Shown piece by piece: positions 23,202 through 35,308 of a DNA stretch of 64,000 nucleotides (its first letter is position 1; every line of letters begins with the position of its first letter). The notes beneath the pieces are model-generated. The model saw only the letters and a program-made list of their open reading frames with translations, made no database searches and was not told where the DNA came from. The position numbers were made by a program, and so were the translations under genes. Source of the DNA: Saussurea involucrata (Eukaryota > Streptophyta > Magnoliopsida > Asterales > Asteraceae); NCBI GenBank assembly GCA_033807775.1, contig CM066317.1, positions 7,647,870-7,711,869 of the forward strand. Direction: 5' to 3'.

Positions 23202-24079
23202 TTTCAGACCCACCATTAAACCCTAGCCAAAAGCCTTAGCCAACCCTTATCCGAAAGTGTGTCAAACAGAGGCGGTAATGAACTACGAAAGATAGAGCGG
23301 AAAACAAATAATACAGGTCAGTCATGGAAATAAAGAATAGATAGAAAAGAGGGCCAATGATGCCCCACAGAAAAAAAAAACAGTTAGTTTAGACAGTTAT
23401 CTACAGCTGAAAAATAAGAGAGTCAAAGCGACTCCAGCAATGACGAAATGGCCAAGTGATAGGAATTGAAGCTATAGAGTTCAGAATTGCTAAAGTTTGA
23501 CACACCAAGGATCGTTGAACCATTTTCCCTTTCGTTTCTTAACCATAACCCAAGCCCCGTTACAACCCTCGTAAAGACCTGGATGATCTTCTCGAAAACG
23601 TGATTAGAGTATACGACTACCCTTACCATTATTCCCTGTCTTGCTACTTGATTCCTTTCTGAGATCGACCTTTTGGACATTTGTACGTCTTTCATGAGAG
23701 TTGTCATGTAAATTTCGAGTATTCTTGTACATAACCTCTTATACATGACAACATGTGCGACAACCTAGGTTCGAGCGAAATGAGAGAATCCCGTGAGGTA
23801 GGGTCGAGGCGAAATGTTTTCCCTAGTATGTTTAGACCTAGTACGACCTTAATGGAAACAGAGCAGTCACGAGTTCAATTTACAATGGAAGGTCATAGAT
23901 CAAATAGAATAAGAATGAGGCGAGAGTGAGATAAGCAATTCACGGGTATGGTAAATCACCAGTGCATTACATGGTACCAATTGGGAGTTGTGCAGTTATT
24001 ATATTTCACTGATATATGCTTTTATTCTATTTTTATCGCTAATTTGCTTGAGGACAAGCAACGCTTGGTTTGGGGTTCT
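23202..24079 (+). other. Athila 3' internal region
   Basis: Noncoding sequence between the solo LTR and the Athila 3' LTR. It ends in 'gaggacaagcaacgcttggt' and the purine tract TTTGGGGTTCT, the usual Athila 3' end. I see no env-like frame. Confidence 0.6.
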
Positions 24080-25397
24080 TGATAACGCCACTTTTTGGCG
24101 TTATTTTCGGTTCTCAAACCAATGAGATTGGCTTGTGTTGATAGCAAAGAAGCGGGATTTTATGGTTTATCGTGTGAAATGTGCAGGTTATATAAAAGGC
24201 AGTGATCATCGAGAAAAGAAACTGAAAAGAGCCCAAAAAGAGCCAAAACGAAGCCCAACGGAAGCCCGAGATCCAAACCCAAGACCCGTGCCCGAACCAG
24301 GAACCAAACCTGACCCGGAAACACCTCAGAAACACGCGCGGTTTCTGGCGCGGTTTGCAAACCGCGGCCAAAACCGCGCAAAACTCTGTTCGTTTTTCAG
24401 GCCTTATGTACTCCGGAATTAGGTCATTCTCGAAAGATCTCACACACGACGAACGACAGCGACTTGGGGGCGATTTTCAGAGGTTTTTCAGAGCTTTTGG
24501 AGCCACGATAGAGGATCGATTGGAGGCACGTTCACCACGGAAAGTAGATTCGAGCACAAGAGATGGGATTCCGCCATTACACTTGTCACGTTCATTATCA
24601 TTATGTTTGCACACATTTTCTATCCTCTTTCTTTATGTTTGAATCCACCACCAACATGAACTAATTCTAGATGTTGGGGGTTTGAATGAATTTGGTTTAT
24701 AGCATATGAACATGTGATTTGAGACTTTTATCAGTTTTCCTATTTTAATGAAGCATGTGATTTAGTTTTTAATGCTTTTGTGAGTTTAGCTAGCTTCCAA
24801 TTGTTTTGTTGTTTTCAATTAAGTTTGAGAGAATTAATTGTTAACTAGAACTAGAAATTGCATGCCTAAGGTGAGAAAGGGGATAAAGATATACCGAGTA
24901 AGCCTTAGTCCCATTACAATCTTGAGTTTAATGTGTTTTGAATTACATAGGTTGAGATCGAGAGATAAAACTTGTGTTTTCAAGATAAAACCCGTGGTTG
25001 CTTGAGAAAGAACCATGCTTTTAAAATAAAATCCGATGTTGCTTGAGAAAGAACAACGGTGATCTAAAGATTGAGTATTCATTAAAGGGAATAACTGGTA
25101 ATTGTTTTGAGTAAGATGTTTATATGTGAGAACCATAGAATTTCCAACCCTCAACTGTTTTCTCTATCTGAAGTTCTTACGCTGTTTACTGTCTTGTGTT
25201 TGATTTATTCTGTTTGCAATTAATTAGTTTATAAACCAACCACTCAAAATATCGATCGTTCAGTTAATAGAGTTTATAGTAATTGTGATACTTAGTTCCT
25301 AGTTCCCTGTGTTCGATACTCGTACTTTCTAGTACTATTACTTGATTTCGACCCGTACACTTGCGGTAAGATTTAGGGGGGTGATACCCGCCTATCA
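24080..25397 (+). repeat. 3' LTR of the Athila element
   Basis: 1318 bp, matching 16450-17762 with scattered substitutions and small indels. It is followed by the TTTTC duplication. Confidence 0.93.
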
Positions 25398-25402
25398 TTT
25401 TC

Positions 25403-26491
25403 TGACACTAAATATATTTAAATAATAAAATTAAAATAATATAAGATTAATTGATATGATTCATAGAAATTCTAAAAAAATATTGAATAATTTACTAATA
25501 ACATTAATTTATAATTAGTATATATTAACAATTAATAGTAATAAATAACAATTAATGTAAAATCTAATGTATAATTGTAAAAGATGACAAAAAAATATGG
25601 AATTTCAATAAACTAACTTATAAATGAGCTTATCAATTTTTTTTTCCATTTAAACGAGCCTTTTAAATTCTAAGAAATAATCTAACTTAAAGTTGCCAAA
25701 CATGGACTAAAATAAATTTATATAAATAATATTAATTTAATCTTTTTTATCATCATAGATAAACAAATTCTTTAAATTTGGAGTTTTTTCATATTTTAAA
25801 AAACAATATAAAAATATGTTAGAATAAAATTGAAAACATACCTCTATTTTCTATTTTTTATTTTCTATTTTCTCAATTTTAAAAAATATGTGCAAGATTA
25901 CAACTAAAAAAAAAAGAATAATGCTAGACCATCTAGTGAGAGGCCAGATGGCCTAATCAAATGAAAATTTAGTATTTTTGTGATAACCGTGAGATATAAT
26001 GTGTCAATTATTAAGATATTTAATGTTATTTTTTAAACTGATTTAAAAGAGTAAATTAGTAATTTGATATTTTCATTTAATTTTTAACATCTCTCTCTCT
26101 CTCTCATTCACATATTGTATTACTAAAGTTAACATTTGGTTTTGTGACCAGGTTGTAAACAACTGATGTTACAATGGGTATTACAACGGTATCAAAGTGG
26201 ACATCAATTTGTAAAATACCTAAAGTTTCATTTATTTGAATTTTAAATCAAAATTATTAATTTTCTGATATAATCTTTAATTTATAATTAATATTAGATC
26301 TTACATTTATTACAAACTTCTTTCCTTAAATGGAGAGCCCCTAAATCTAATACTATACATTATCTAATTGTGTATGTGATCGAGTCATTAAGTGTAGATA
26401 GACAAGCATGTGGGAGGAGATAATATCCCTTTCCTTTTACGTAAATTCAACCCCAAAACCATGTGGAACAAGGGAGACATGCTTTAAATGA
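25403..26491. other. AT-rich DNA, no gene seen
   Basis: Low-complexity AT-rich sequence with a (CT)n run near 26090-26104. I recognise no coding sequence or complete element. Confidence 0.6.
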
Positions 26492-26518
26492 TAATATATA
26501 TATATATATATATATATA

Positions 26519-27286
26519 GGGAATTGTTCAATTGAGAAGTCTAAATATTTTGAGAAATAGAGAAGTGATCGTATCCATTGGATTAAATAATCCACGGTCA
26601 AGAAATTCGTGTTACACCTGATTAATGCGTGCATCCACATTAATTAATAAACGACGCTCAGGGGTATTTAGGGTAGTTTCGTAAAAAAATACGCGGGACA
26701 AGTTCATATATGAATTTGTGTGATTCATATATGAACATTTGTAATTCACATATAAAATATTTTTAACTAATTCATATATGAACCTTTGTGATTCATATAT
26801 GAATCAGTTAATTTGTTCATATGAGAATTAGTTAAAAAAAATTCATATATAAATCATTAAGGTTCATATATGAACACAAAGGTTCATATATGAATTAGTT
26901 AAAAAAAGTTTATATGTAAATTACAAAGGTTCATATATGAACACAAAGATTCATATATGAATCAGTTAATTGGTTCAACTGATTCATATATGAACCTACA
27001 ATTAATTAGTTTCATATATGAAACACAAAGGTTCATATATGAATCACAAGATTCATATATGGATTAGTTATAAAGAGTTCATATGTGAATTACAAAGGTT
27101 CATATATGAACGTATAGTTCATATGTGAATCACACAGATTCATATATGAACTCAGCCCGTGTTTTTTGTAAACGGGATGACTAATTACCAAAATACCCTT
27201 TCGTGTTCAAAATCAGCACATTTAATCGAAGAGTCACGATCACTTCTCTATTTCTCAAAATATTTAGACTTCTCAAATGAACCTAA

Positions 27287-27290
<4 letters not shown>
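26519..27290. mobile_element. (TA)n-flanked foldback element A, rich in TTCATATATGAA
   Basis: A 772-bp element between (TA)n at 26492-26518 and 27291-27324. The ends are inverted repeats sharing GAGAAGTCTAAATATTTTGA and continuing GAAATAGAGAAGTGATCGT. The interior holds about 13 exact copies of the palindrome TTCATATATGAA plus several one-base variants. No coding sequence. (TA)n-targeting MITEs (the rice Micron type) are known; membership is inferred from structure only. Confidence 0.8.
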
Positions 27291-27327
<37 letters not shown>

Positions 27328-27577
27328 AGAAACGATTAGATAAAATGTTATTTTCTAAAAAAAATCTACAGGTTTTCTTTGATTATACTTGCATCTTTCA
27401 CTCGTTTTCCGAGCTTCTCCTCGATCTTGCTTTTTTGAACCGGACACCGTCTTCGTCGGTTTGACCTGTAATTCAAGAAAAAGCAAAAGAAACCCGAACA
27501 CGACATGAAACTAACGTGAATGACGGATGTAATGTAATTACACTAATTATTACAATTTAACTAAAACCAGTATCTAA

Positions 27578-27932
27578 GAGCATCTTCAACGGCTTCCCCA
27601 TTTTGGAGAATATGTTGATTTTTGGCTCTACTTTTGCTCCAATAGCTTTCCCAAAACTATCTCCAAAATGGAGAAAGTAGGAGAGAGAGTGGGCTTTTCT
27701 CTAAATATGGAGATGACTTCAAAAATGATTACCAAGTGAGATGACCAATAGAAAACTTTGAAAATAAATATGTAGAGAGGTAAATAATATTTTAATAGAT
27801 GAATGAAATATTTTATTATTATAATCGTTGTTTTTTTCTCCAAAATGAGAAATCTGTTGAAGATGAATGTAATTTTTTTGAGGGAATTTTGGTTTTTGAT
27901 TCTCTATTTTGGAGAAGCTGTTGAAGATACTC
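27578..27932. mobile_element. Tourist-like MITE
   Basis: A 355-bp element with TAA at 27575-27577 and 27933-27935 and inverted ends GAGCATCTTCAACGGCTTC / GAGTATCTTCAACAGCTTC. Noncoding. The 3-bp TAA duplication suits PIF/Harbinger. Confidence 0.75.
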
Positions 27933-27935
27933 TAA

Positions 27936-28655
27936 AAAAGACTAGAATGAACACTAAATATATGTACAAATAAAAAAACATAATTTACTTTAAATAATTG
28001 TAGTTCTCAAAATTATAGTGGATTGGGCTCCCTTCTTCAGCCTACTCAAAAACTAAAACAAATGGTCCAGTAATTATTAATCTGACATGGCCCAACAGTA
28101 AACAAAATAGAAGCAGTGGCAGACTATCTATCAACCCTGTATCAAATAGATGTGATTAAAAGACGGTTACAACTTTATTTTAAACTAAAAAATCTTGCAC
28201 TCGCGCTATATATGTACTCGAAAAAGTATAAAATATGATCAAAATTTGAAAGAAACAAATTACATCAAAAAACAATCATATTTTTCTCGTTAATTTGACA
28301 TCCATTTTCATATACTTTATAATCCTATGGTGAGAAGTGTAAGAAGAGATCTGAATCTTTGGACCAATCCTAATTGAAGATCAACACTAATGAGATGTAC
28401 TGGATATCAATTTCCGTGAAAAACGCAGTTCATAGGTGGGTATAAGATTAAAAATGAGCGAAGAGTCCAGATCACTTCTTATGCTTCTCACCTTAACTTT
28501 TGTCTCTCACAATCCTTCGTCTATATGAAAGTATCTTCAAAGAGTATTGCAAATAAAACCGTTATCTAGTATCGATGAATGTGTAGGTTGTAGCAAGGAG
28601 CTACTAGAAATGAGGAGTCGCCATGACCAGTAAGATAAAAATACCACTTGTGTTC
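27936..28655. other. Non-genic DNA
   Basis: No gene seen. About 28250-28320 resembles part of the inner arm of the foldbacks at 54013-55530 and 56235-57013 ('acaaattacatcaaaaaac' followed by 'gacatcca'). Confidence 0.45.
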
Positions 28656-28738
28656 CTCCGCTACTCGTTCCTCGACAATCAACAAAGTATGTGAAATTTT
28701 CACATACTTTGTTGATTGTCGAGGAACGAGTAGCGGAG
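28656..28738. repeat. Perfect 41-bp inverted repeat with 1-nt centre
   Basis: Arms 28656-28696 and 28698-28738 are perfect reverse complements; the left arm starts CTCCGCTACTCGTTCC and ends TATGTGAAA. A transcript would fold into an 83-nt hairpin with no mismatch. No gene is recognised in it. Confidence 0.97.
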
Positions 28739-28852
28739 TATGTAACCGTAGTGTACGTCTCTTTGATCAAGGCTTTGATTTCACATACTTTGTTGATTGT
28801 CGAGGAACGAGTAGCAGAGGATGTAACCGTAGTGTACGTCTCTTTGATCAGG
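28698..28852. repeat. 81-bp tandem direct repeat, two copies
   Basis: The unit starts TTTCACATACTTTGTTGATT at 28698 and again at 28779, and includes 'gtaaccgtagtgtacgtctc'. The first copy supplies the right arm of the perfect hairpin at 28656-28738. Confidence 0.9.
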
Positions 28853-28889
28853 TACTGCAAATCCCCTTCAATTCGCTACTTCTATGTGC

Positions 28890-29157
28890 ATCCGCTAAAT
28901 TTTGAAGGGTACTCCACGATATTAGGAAATATAACCAAAAAACCAAAAAATATACCTCGAAATCAACCAATAAAACTGAAAAATTACCTCGAAATCGACA
29001 AAAAAAAAACTTAACTTCCTAGAAATTAACCAAAAGTATTTAAAAATATCTCGAAATGGTGGAATTCGGCTAAAAACACATTGGACGACTTTGCGGATCT
29101 TTGATCTACCTTAAAGGTGCACTCGTTCGGCAAAAATCCTGAATCCGCCACTGCATG
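28890..29157. repeat. Dispersed repeat related to 300-570
   Basis: An A-rich segment with recurring 'ctcgaaat' and a terminal 'gaatccgccactgcat'. It parallels 300-570 in order and wording. Read on the minus strand it begins 'atgcagtggcggattcagg', a phrase typical of a class of plant MITE ends. Confidence 0.5.
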
Positions 29158-29241
29158 AGCTAAATCATGGTTTTTCAGGATTTCGCTGCTGCCTCCACAA
29201 CTGAAGCAGCCAGAGAAATCCTAAAAAACCATGATTTAGCT
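29158..29241. repeat. MIR-like 84-nt foldback
   Basis: 5' arm AGCTAAATCATGGTTTTTCA followed by GGATTTC; 3' arm GAAATCCTAAAAAACCATG followed by ATTTAGCT. The outer 27 bp pair with one C-A mismatch, then a bulged GCTGCTGCC/GCAGCC segment and a short loop. Size and pairing resemble a plant microRNA precursor, but I recognise no known mature sequence. Confidence 0.45.
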
Positions 29242-30414
29242 GGAGGCCACAACCATCGGCACACTCCCCAAGTGAATCAGCATGAAAATCTTTTAAAAGG
29301 TGGTAATAAGAACATTAACAGAACGAACAATGGAATAAGAGAAAAGAGTAGGAGATCAAAGGAAAGAACCATAGTTCTTCTAATCGTTAAAGATTCATTG
29401 TTTTCTATGTCGTTTAGGCGTGTATGCATGTATGTATAGTTGATCACTTTTAATCAAATGTCCTTCCATGAATTGCGGCTTAGAAGGTAATTGATCTGGT
29501 ACATCTCGGTGCATCTTATCTCAGTGCATATCATCCTAACGTGCGTCCATTTCTTATCCAATGGTTGATAAACACTTCTCACGCTTCTCCGTTAACCTCA
29601 ACTTCTCACTGGAACCCAACTCGTTCATAAAAAATGGTAGCGTTGAGCTATATATACAAAATTTTGATTATTTGCACTTTACAAAATAAAAGAATCAAAA
29701 TAGGAAATTAGTTCACTTTTGCATCACAACAAAATGGGAAATTTTTCTAAACAAGTAGGCGAAAAACACAATTTCTGGCGCATTTTCGATATGCGTTCTG
29801 TAAAAGCTTCACTGAAAAGCGCTATTTCCAGCAAGCATTATCGACATATTAACCATTTCCAGTGGATTCGCCGAAAATCCATCATTGAGTTTTCTAAAAA
29901 AGTTCAACTTTCTTGACTTAATTAATTAAACTAATAATTAAGATTAAATTATCGGTGGACGGTAACTTGATTAATTTTTTGAAAACAAAACTTTTTTTTA
30001 TTAAATTACTGACAGATAATTTGTTGGAAATTCGTTAGTAATTAATCCGTTCATAGTTTAATTATTAATTCTTTTTTTCAGTAGATACTTTAAAAAAAAT
30101 TACTGATAGATTTATCCGTTCGTAATTACATAGTTCCCGAAAATAAATATATTTACTATATTATGATACTCTATACGAGCAAGACCGGTACCAAGTTACA
30201 ACCCATCATCATAGCACGTTTTTGCTTAACGTGCTATACAACATTTTTAAGCAAATAAAACCAAGAAATCAAAGGACCAAAATTTCAAAACCAATCCTAA
30301 ATTAGACTAACAATTCATCAAGTTTGCTCTCATTGGTCCCTACCAACAAAATTACTAATTGAAAATTAAGAAAATGCATATATTCCAAATTTTATTAATA
30401 TCACACATAAATCA
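29242..30414. other. Non-genic DNA
   Basis: No gene is recognised. A 65-codon open stretch at 29719-29916 on the plus strand has no recognisable motif and I do not call it. The rest is AT-rich. Confidence 0.5.
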
Positions 30415-30422
30415 CTTGTAAG

Positions 30423-31122
30423 TTGGTTGCCAAAAAAAGGGCCAAACCGGGACTCGTGATGAACCGGGCTGGGACACTATTACAAAGCCCGGGCTTTGGT
30501 TGGATCCGAGCCGGGCTTGAGCACAAATATCCGGGCCCACTTAGGCTTTTATAAAACTAGGCTTTCGGGCCGGGCCTTAAACCAGGCCTTAAAACCGGGC
30601 CTTCACAATTTTTTTTAATTTATAAATGTTATTCTAATTATCTAATACACTTAAAAATGCTTAATTGGGTCGCTCAAATATACTTAAAAAATACGTTTTA
30701 TTATAATTTGTTCGTTTGATGCATCACCATCGGCTATTTTGAGCGAAAGATGGAAGAATTGAGAGATTGAGAAGATGCGAAAAACGAACACGAGGTAGCG
30801 AGAAATCGAGAATTGTGAACGAGAATTGTGTTTTTTGCGTTTTGCAACTTGGTATGTAACCCACACACCAACTATCTTATTTATAGTGTTGAGAAACCAT
30901 TAAAAACAAAAAAAGGTCATAAATCAGCAAAAAAACGATCATATAGTCGTTATATAACGGTCAGATTTTTAAATTCAAAACGGGTCGGGTCGGGCCGGGC
31001 TGACGAAACTTCCAAATACCAGATCCGATTGTAACCGACGGACCAAGACCCGGGCTTTGGGCGGGCTGGGCTTCAGGCTTCTGCCGGGTCAGGCCGGATC
31101 CAGGCCTGTTTGGCCATCTCTA
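30423..31122. mobile_element. Nonautonomous hAT element
   Basis: A 700-bp element. The right end TTTGGCCATCTCTA matches the right end of the hAT at 38694-40795; the left end (TTGGTTGCCAAAA) is diverged. The duplication CTTGTAAG/CTTGTAAC flanks it at 30415-30422 and 31123-31130. Subterminal regions are full of 'ccgggc'/'cgggtcgggc' repeats, as in hAT ends that bind transposase. No transposase is left. Confidence 0.75.
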
Positions 31123-32086
31123 CTTGTAACTCCTCACTCGATCTTCTTTTTGGGCCTTAACTGCAACCACAAACAATGTAAACATAATATAGCCATACTT
31201 CTTCTTCATGCGGTTTAGAGCTCCTGGATGTACATATAATGTCATGCACATAAACTTGCGGTGGATTAATTTGTGATTTTGTGATTATTAGAAACGATAA
31301 ACATTATTTTCATTGAAAAAAAAGAGTGAATTGTGGATATGGTCCCTGTGTTTTGATGATTTTTTTTACTAAGGTCCCTATGGTATGTTTATTGTAGATT
31401 TGTTCCTTGTGGTATTCTATTTGTTTTGGTTATGGTCCCTCTGACTAACGCCTCCATTAACTCCGTTATTTCAAATGTCATTTTAACCATTTTGCTTAAT
31501 CTTTTGTCTTTTTCCTGTAAAATAAAAACATTATTTTTATACACCCAAATATATGTATATATATATAGATAGAGAGAGAGAGAGGTGGTTTCGTTTGCAA
31601 ACCACTGTTATGATGCAAACTTTACAAACCTTGTAGATACCGTTGATATCATCCATCAACAGCCAAGATTTATTTGGGTTATTTATGTTAATAATTTAAT
31701 TAATTTAATATAATAAATTAACAAAAATAGGACAATAGGGCATAATGGTACATTACAACTCCAAATTAAAATAAGAAAACTGAATGATTCTTAAAAAAAA
31801 AGGAAACCAAATAAGATATTATTTTATGATTTGATTTGTTTAAATTAAAAAAATTAATTATAAAGTGAATTGTCAATTTGGTCCCCGTGTTTTGATGTTT
31901 TCTTAGACCATGGTCCATATGGTATGTTTATTGTGAATTTGATCCTTATGGTATTTAATTTGTCTTGGTCATGGTTTCTCTGACTAACGTCTTAGTTAAG
32001 TCCGTTAAATCAAGGGTCATTTTAACTTTTTTCCTATTATTTTGTCTTTATTTTTAAGCACGCACACACACATGCACATACACACA

Positions 32087-32126
<40 letters not shown>

Positions 32127-32494
32127 GGAATCAAAAATAAATAAAATAAGATATTATTTTACGATTTGATTTTTTTAAATCGTCTTTAACATAATTAGAT
32201 TTTTCAATTTAATAAATCAAATTTAAAACTATATCTTATTTTATTCGTTCCAAATAAAACATCATAAGATTTTATGATTTAATTTGTTTAAATTAAAATT
32301 TTAGTTAGATTAAAAGTTTAAAACAATAAAACCACTTCTTTTTTCACCATTGGAGTAAAATAATAAAGTTAAATCATACCTAATATAATTAATTTTAAAA
32401 AAAAAAATAAACAAATTAAAACATACAGTAATATCTTGTTTTATTTATTTTGATATTGTTATATATATACATACATACATATATATATATATAT

Positions 32495-33957
32495 GGTCTC
32501 TTTCTTTTGTTAACCGTCTATTTAGTATTAACCGTGTTAATTTTTTTGGACCAATAGGAATTAAGATAAGTTACTGGTTTGGTAGGGGTAGTTTAGTAAT
32601 TTCATAATTTTAATTATTTATGGGTAATTTACTTTCCTAATTTCATGCACAAGATATTTTTGGTAGTCATTAATGATAATCTTAATATTCTAAACCCCAT
32701 TTTCATTTTTGGTAATTATTAATGATAATCTTAATCATCTAAAACCCATTTTCAAACATAATCTTCATCTTCACGTTCCAAAGATTCTTTTCACGTTTTT
32801 TTTGCATAGATGCACGATTTCAAACTACATATATGCACATCATAGAATTGCATATATGCACATATTAATACTGCATATATGCATACCTTAGAACTGCATA
32901 TATGCACATCATAGAATTGCATATATGCATACCTTAGAACTGCATATATGCACATTATAGAATTGCATATATGCACATCGGTTGAATATATGAAGATAAA
33001 AAGTGCATATATGCACAACTATAAATCTGTGTAAAGCTGCATATATGCACAACCATAAATCTATGTAAAATTGCATATATGCACAACCATAACTCTGTGT
33101 AAACCATAAATCAACGTAAAATTGCATACATGCACAACCATAAATCTGTGTAAACCATAAATATATGTAAAATTGCATACATGCACAACCATAAATCTGT
33201 ATTAACCATAAATCTATGTAAACTTGCATATATGCACAACCATAAATTTGTGTAAACCTGCATATATGCACAACCTCTATGTATACTCTTCTGCCCGACC
33301 CGGAGATGAGACGTTTGGGTGATACTTCATCGCAATTGCTTGTAGGCTTGCTTGATCTCCATAGATGTCACCGTTTCTGGGATACCCAGTAGCTCGTAAA
33401 AGCTGAGATCATCCATGTTAGTCTCCGACAGGGGGCCATCACCATCTTTAACGGCGGCGACCGCCGATTTGTTCTAAGAAATCTGGGAGTACTAGTGGCT
33501 ATATGAAGACGAACTGTAGATGGAATGTAGATGTGGGTTCGTGAAGAAAAGTCAGGTGAGGGTGTAGTAGGGATTCTTGACCCGCCTCTAATTTCCACCA
33601 CTCTCTTTCACGTTTCCATGTTCGAAGATGATTTTGATTGAATCAGACGAAAAAGGTTTGAAGATCATTGTCAATCGTGGGTTTGAAGATTTTTGTGTAG
33701 ATCGATGATGATAATGTTTGCATTTAATGAAAACGTGAAATTAGGAAACTCGTTTCTTTCCTTATCAGTTGTAAACACATTTTTTGCTTTATGACGAATT
33801 TGCCCTTGTTCATATATGCAGGACATTAAATTAGCCAGCTCATCATTTAATAAATTTTAAAATAACTGAATTAATCTAAGCCATTGATTATTAAGATGAG
33901 TGGTCTAGATTGGTTAACATGGTTAACACTAAATGTAGGGTTAACAAAAGAAGGGCC
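32495..33957. mobile_element. (TA)n-flanked foldback element B with a captured J-domain fragment
   Basis: The left end GGTCTCTTTCTTTTGTTAAC and the right end read inward GGGCCCTTCTTTTGTTAACC are inverted repeats, continuing with 'tttagt(a/g)ttaacc(g/a)tgttaa'. It is flanked by (TA)n at about 32470-32494 and by (CT)n(TA)n at 33958-34002. It contains a tandem field at about 32820-33280 with some 11 exact copies of TGCATATATGCA, then a piece of a chloroplast DnaJ-like gene (33283-33600). Confidence 0.78.
33283..33600 (-). pseudogene. Captured fragment of a chloroplast DnaJ (J20-type) gene
   Basis: The minus strand encodes MDDLSFYELLGIPETVTSME followed by IKQAYKQL, then after a 1-bp deletion (CAATTGCGATGAAG) continues in another frame as KYHPNVSSPGRAEEYT. 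This is the start of a J domain of the small chloroplast DnaJ proteins such as J20. The catalytic HPD tripeptide reads HPN. Upstream sequence (HEPTSTFHLQFVF and on) looks like part of a transit peptide but carries stops. Helix III onward of the J domain is missing. It lies inside the (TA)n-flanked foldback, so it is best read as transposon-captured sequence. Expression as J protein is not possible in this form. Confidence 0.8.
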
Positions 33958-34007
<50 letters not shown>

Positions 34008-34238
34008 GTGAATATAAAAAATCTTGTTTTTACTCTTTTTTTTTATAGAAAAGGGACAAAAAATAGGTAAAAAGACAAAAATGATCCTTAATTTAATGGA
34101 GTTAACGAAAAAGTTAGTCAAAGAGACCATGACCAAAACAAATAGAATATCACAAGAACCAAATCCACAATTAAGATACCATAGGAACCATAATAAGAGG
34201 AAACATCAAAACAAAGGGACCAAATCCACAATTTACTC

Positions 34239-35308
34239 TTGAAAAAGAATAGTGGTGGATCCACAATTAATAAAAGTTAATGATGGATTTGTGACAAATT
34301 TTAACCAATTAATTAAAATCCATCACTAATTTTAATGAATCAATAATTTGCCACTAATTTTAAAAACAATGGCGATTTTTGTGAACAGAAGTTGATGAAA
34401 CCAGGTTTTACTTTCTAGTAGGGACTCTAGTTGATGGATTTATATGTTTTTTTTAAAGACAAACAGAAAAATATTAAGAAACAAAAGAAATGTACAAAAG
34501 AACATCAAAGGATTTTGCTAGCCGCATAACCAACCTGAAAGAAGACAAAAACGGCCGAAACCAACTAAAGCACCCCTCGAAACCAAGACACCTAATACCA
34601 AAAACACATAATCTTGTGAAAAACCTTCAAGCAACAAGTCGGAATAAGAATTACGTGTTTGGAGTAAGGAAAGTTGGATTTGTGATCCATAATTCCCATG
34701 TGAAGCCAAACATAGGTTCACATGTGAACTCTAACATAAGTTCACATGTGAATCTTAATTTGTACGTGAATCAATTAAAAACTTATAACCGAGATTATGA
34801 ATGAGATTAAGATTCGTATGTGAACTTTTATTAAGTTTCGATAGAAAGTCTCCTCTACCAACGTGAGACAATCAACTCCAGTTGTCCTGTAAATAATAAC
34901 ATAGATTCACATGCAGATCTTAATTAAAGATTGTACGTGAGTCAATGTATAATTTATAAGCGGAATTCTGAGTCAATTTAAGATTTCATATGTGAATCTT
35001 AAGAAAAATATATATCATCGCTGATCTTAAATGAAAAGTAATTAAATTCTCATTTTTTGTTATAATTTATTTAAATAAATTATTAATTATATTTTAGATA
35101 ATCTAATTTAAAAGAAAAGTTTCAAAATGTCCCCTCAACATTCTAATTAGATTCTACAAATTAGACACGTTTTTTCTTATATTTACATACTTTTTATTTT
35201 GATCTTGGTTATTGAAAATCTCATCTAATGGTTGAGCATCCATCTCAACTTCTCAAATTTTAATGGATTCTCATTTTAATATTTCCATATATATATATAT
35301 ATATATAT
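34239..35308. other. AT-rich DNA, no gene seen
   Basis: Includes short imperfect repeats of 'cacatgtgaa(t/c)' near 34690-34760. It ends in (TA)n before the element at 35309. I recognise no coding sequence. Confidence 0.5.

Larger units (their letters stand above)
16450..25397 (+). mobile_element. Athila-lineage Ty3/gypsy element with gag-protease only
   Basis: LTRs are at 16450-17762 and 24080-25397 (TGATAACG...CCTATCA), with TTTTC duplicated at 16445-16449 and 25398-25402. The PBS follows the 5' LTR by six bases. A purine tract (TTTGGGGTTCT) precedes the 3' LTR. The single large frame is gag-protease (17921-20161). RT, RNase H, integrase and the env-like region are absent. After the frame comes the 'gtgggaggcaaccca' region that in Athila elements follows pol. 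A solo LTR of another family sits inside at 21452-23196. The element is nonautonomous but structurally intact and fairly young, as the LTRs are highly similar. Confidence 0.92.
31324..34238. mobile_element. Mutator-like inverted-repeat element with nested insertions
   Basis: Ends GAGTGAATTGTGGATATGGT and, inward from the right, GAGTAAATTGTGGATTTGGT. Arms of about 200 bp read 'ggtccctctgactaac' on one side and its complement on the other. Flanks TTGAAAAA(A) suggest a duplication blurred by an A-run. A partial second copy of an arm is at about 31861-32035. A (TA)n-flanked foldback (32495-33957) is nested inside. The family is related to the MITE at 2191-2460. Confidence 0.65.

Noticed and set aside
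29719..29916. 65-residue open frame with mixed, gene-like codon use
   Set aside because: No motif, no splice context and no neighbouring coding sequence; too little to call.
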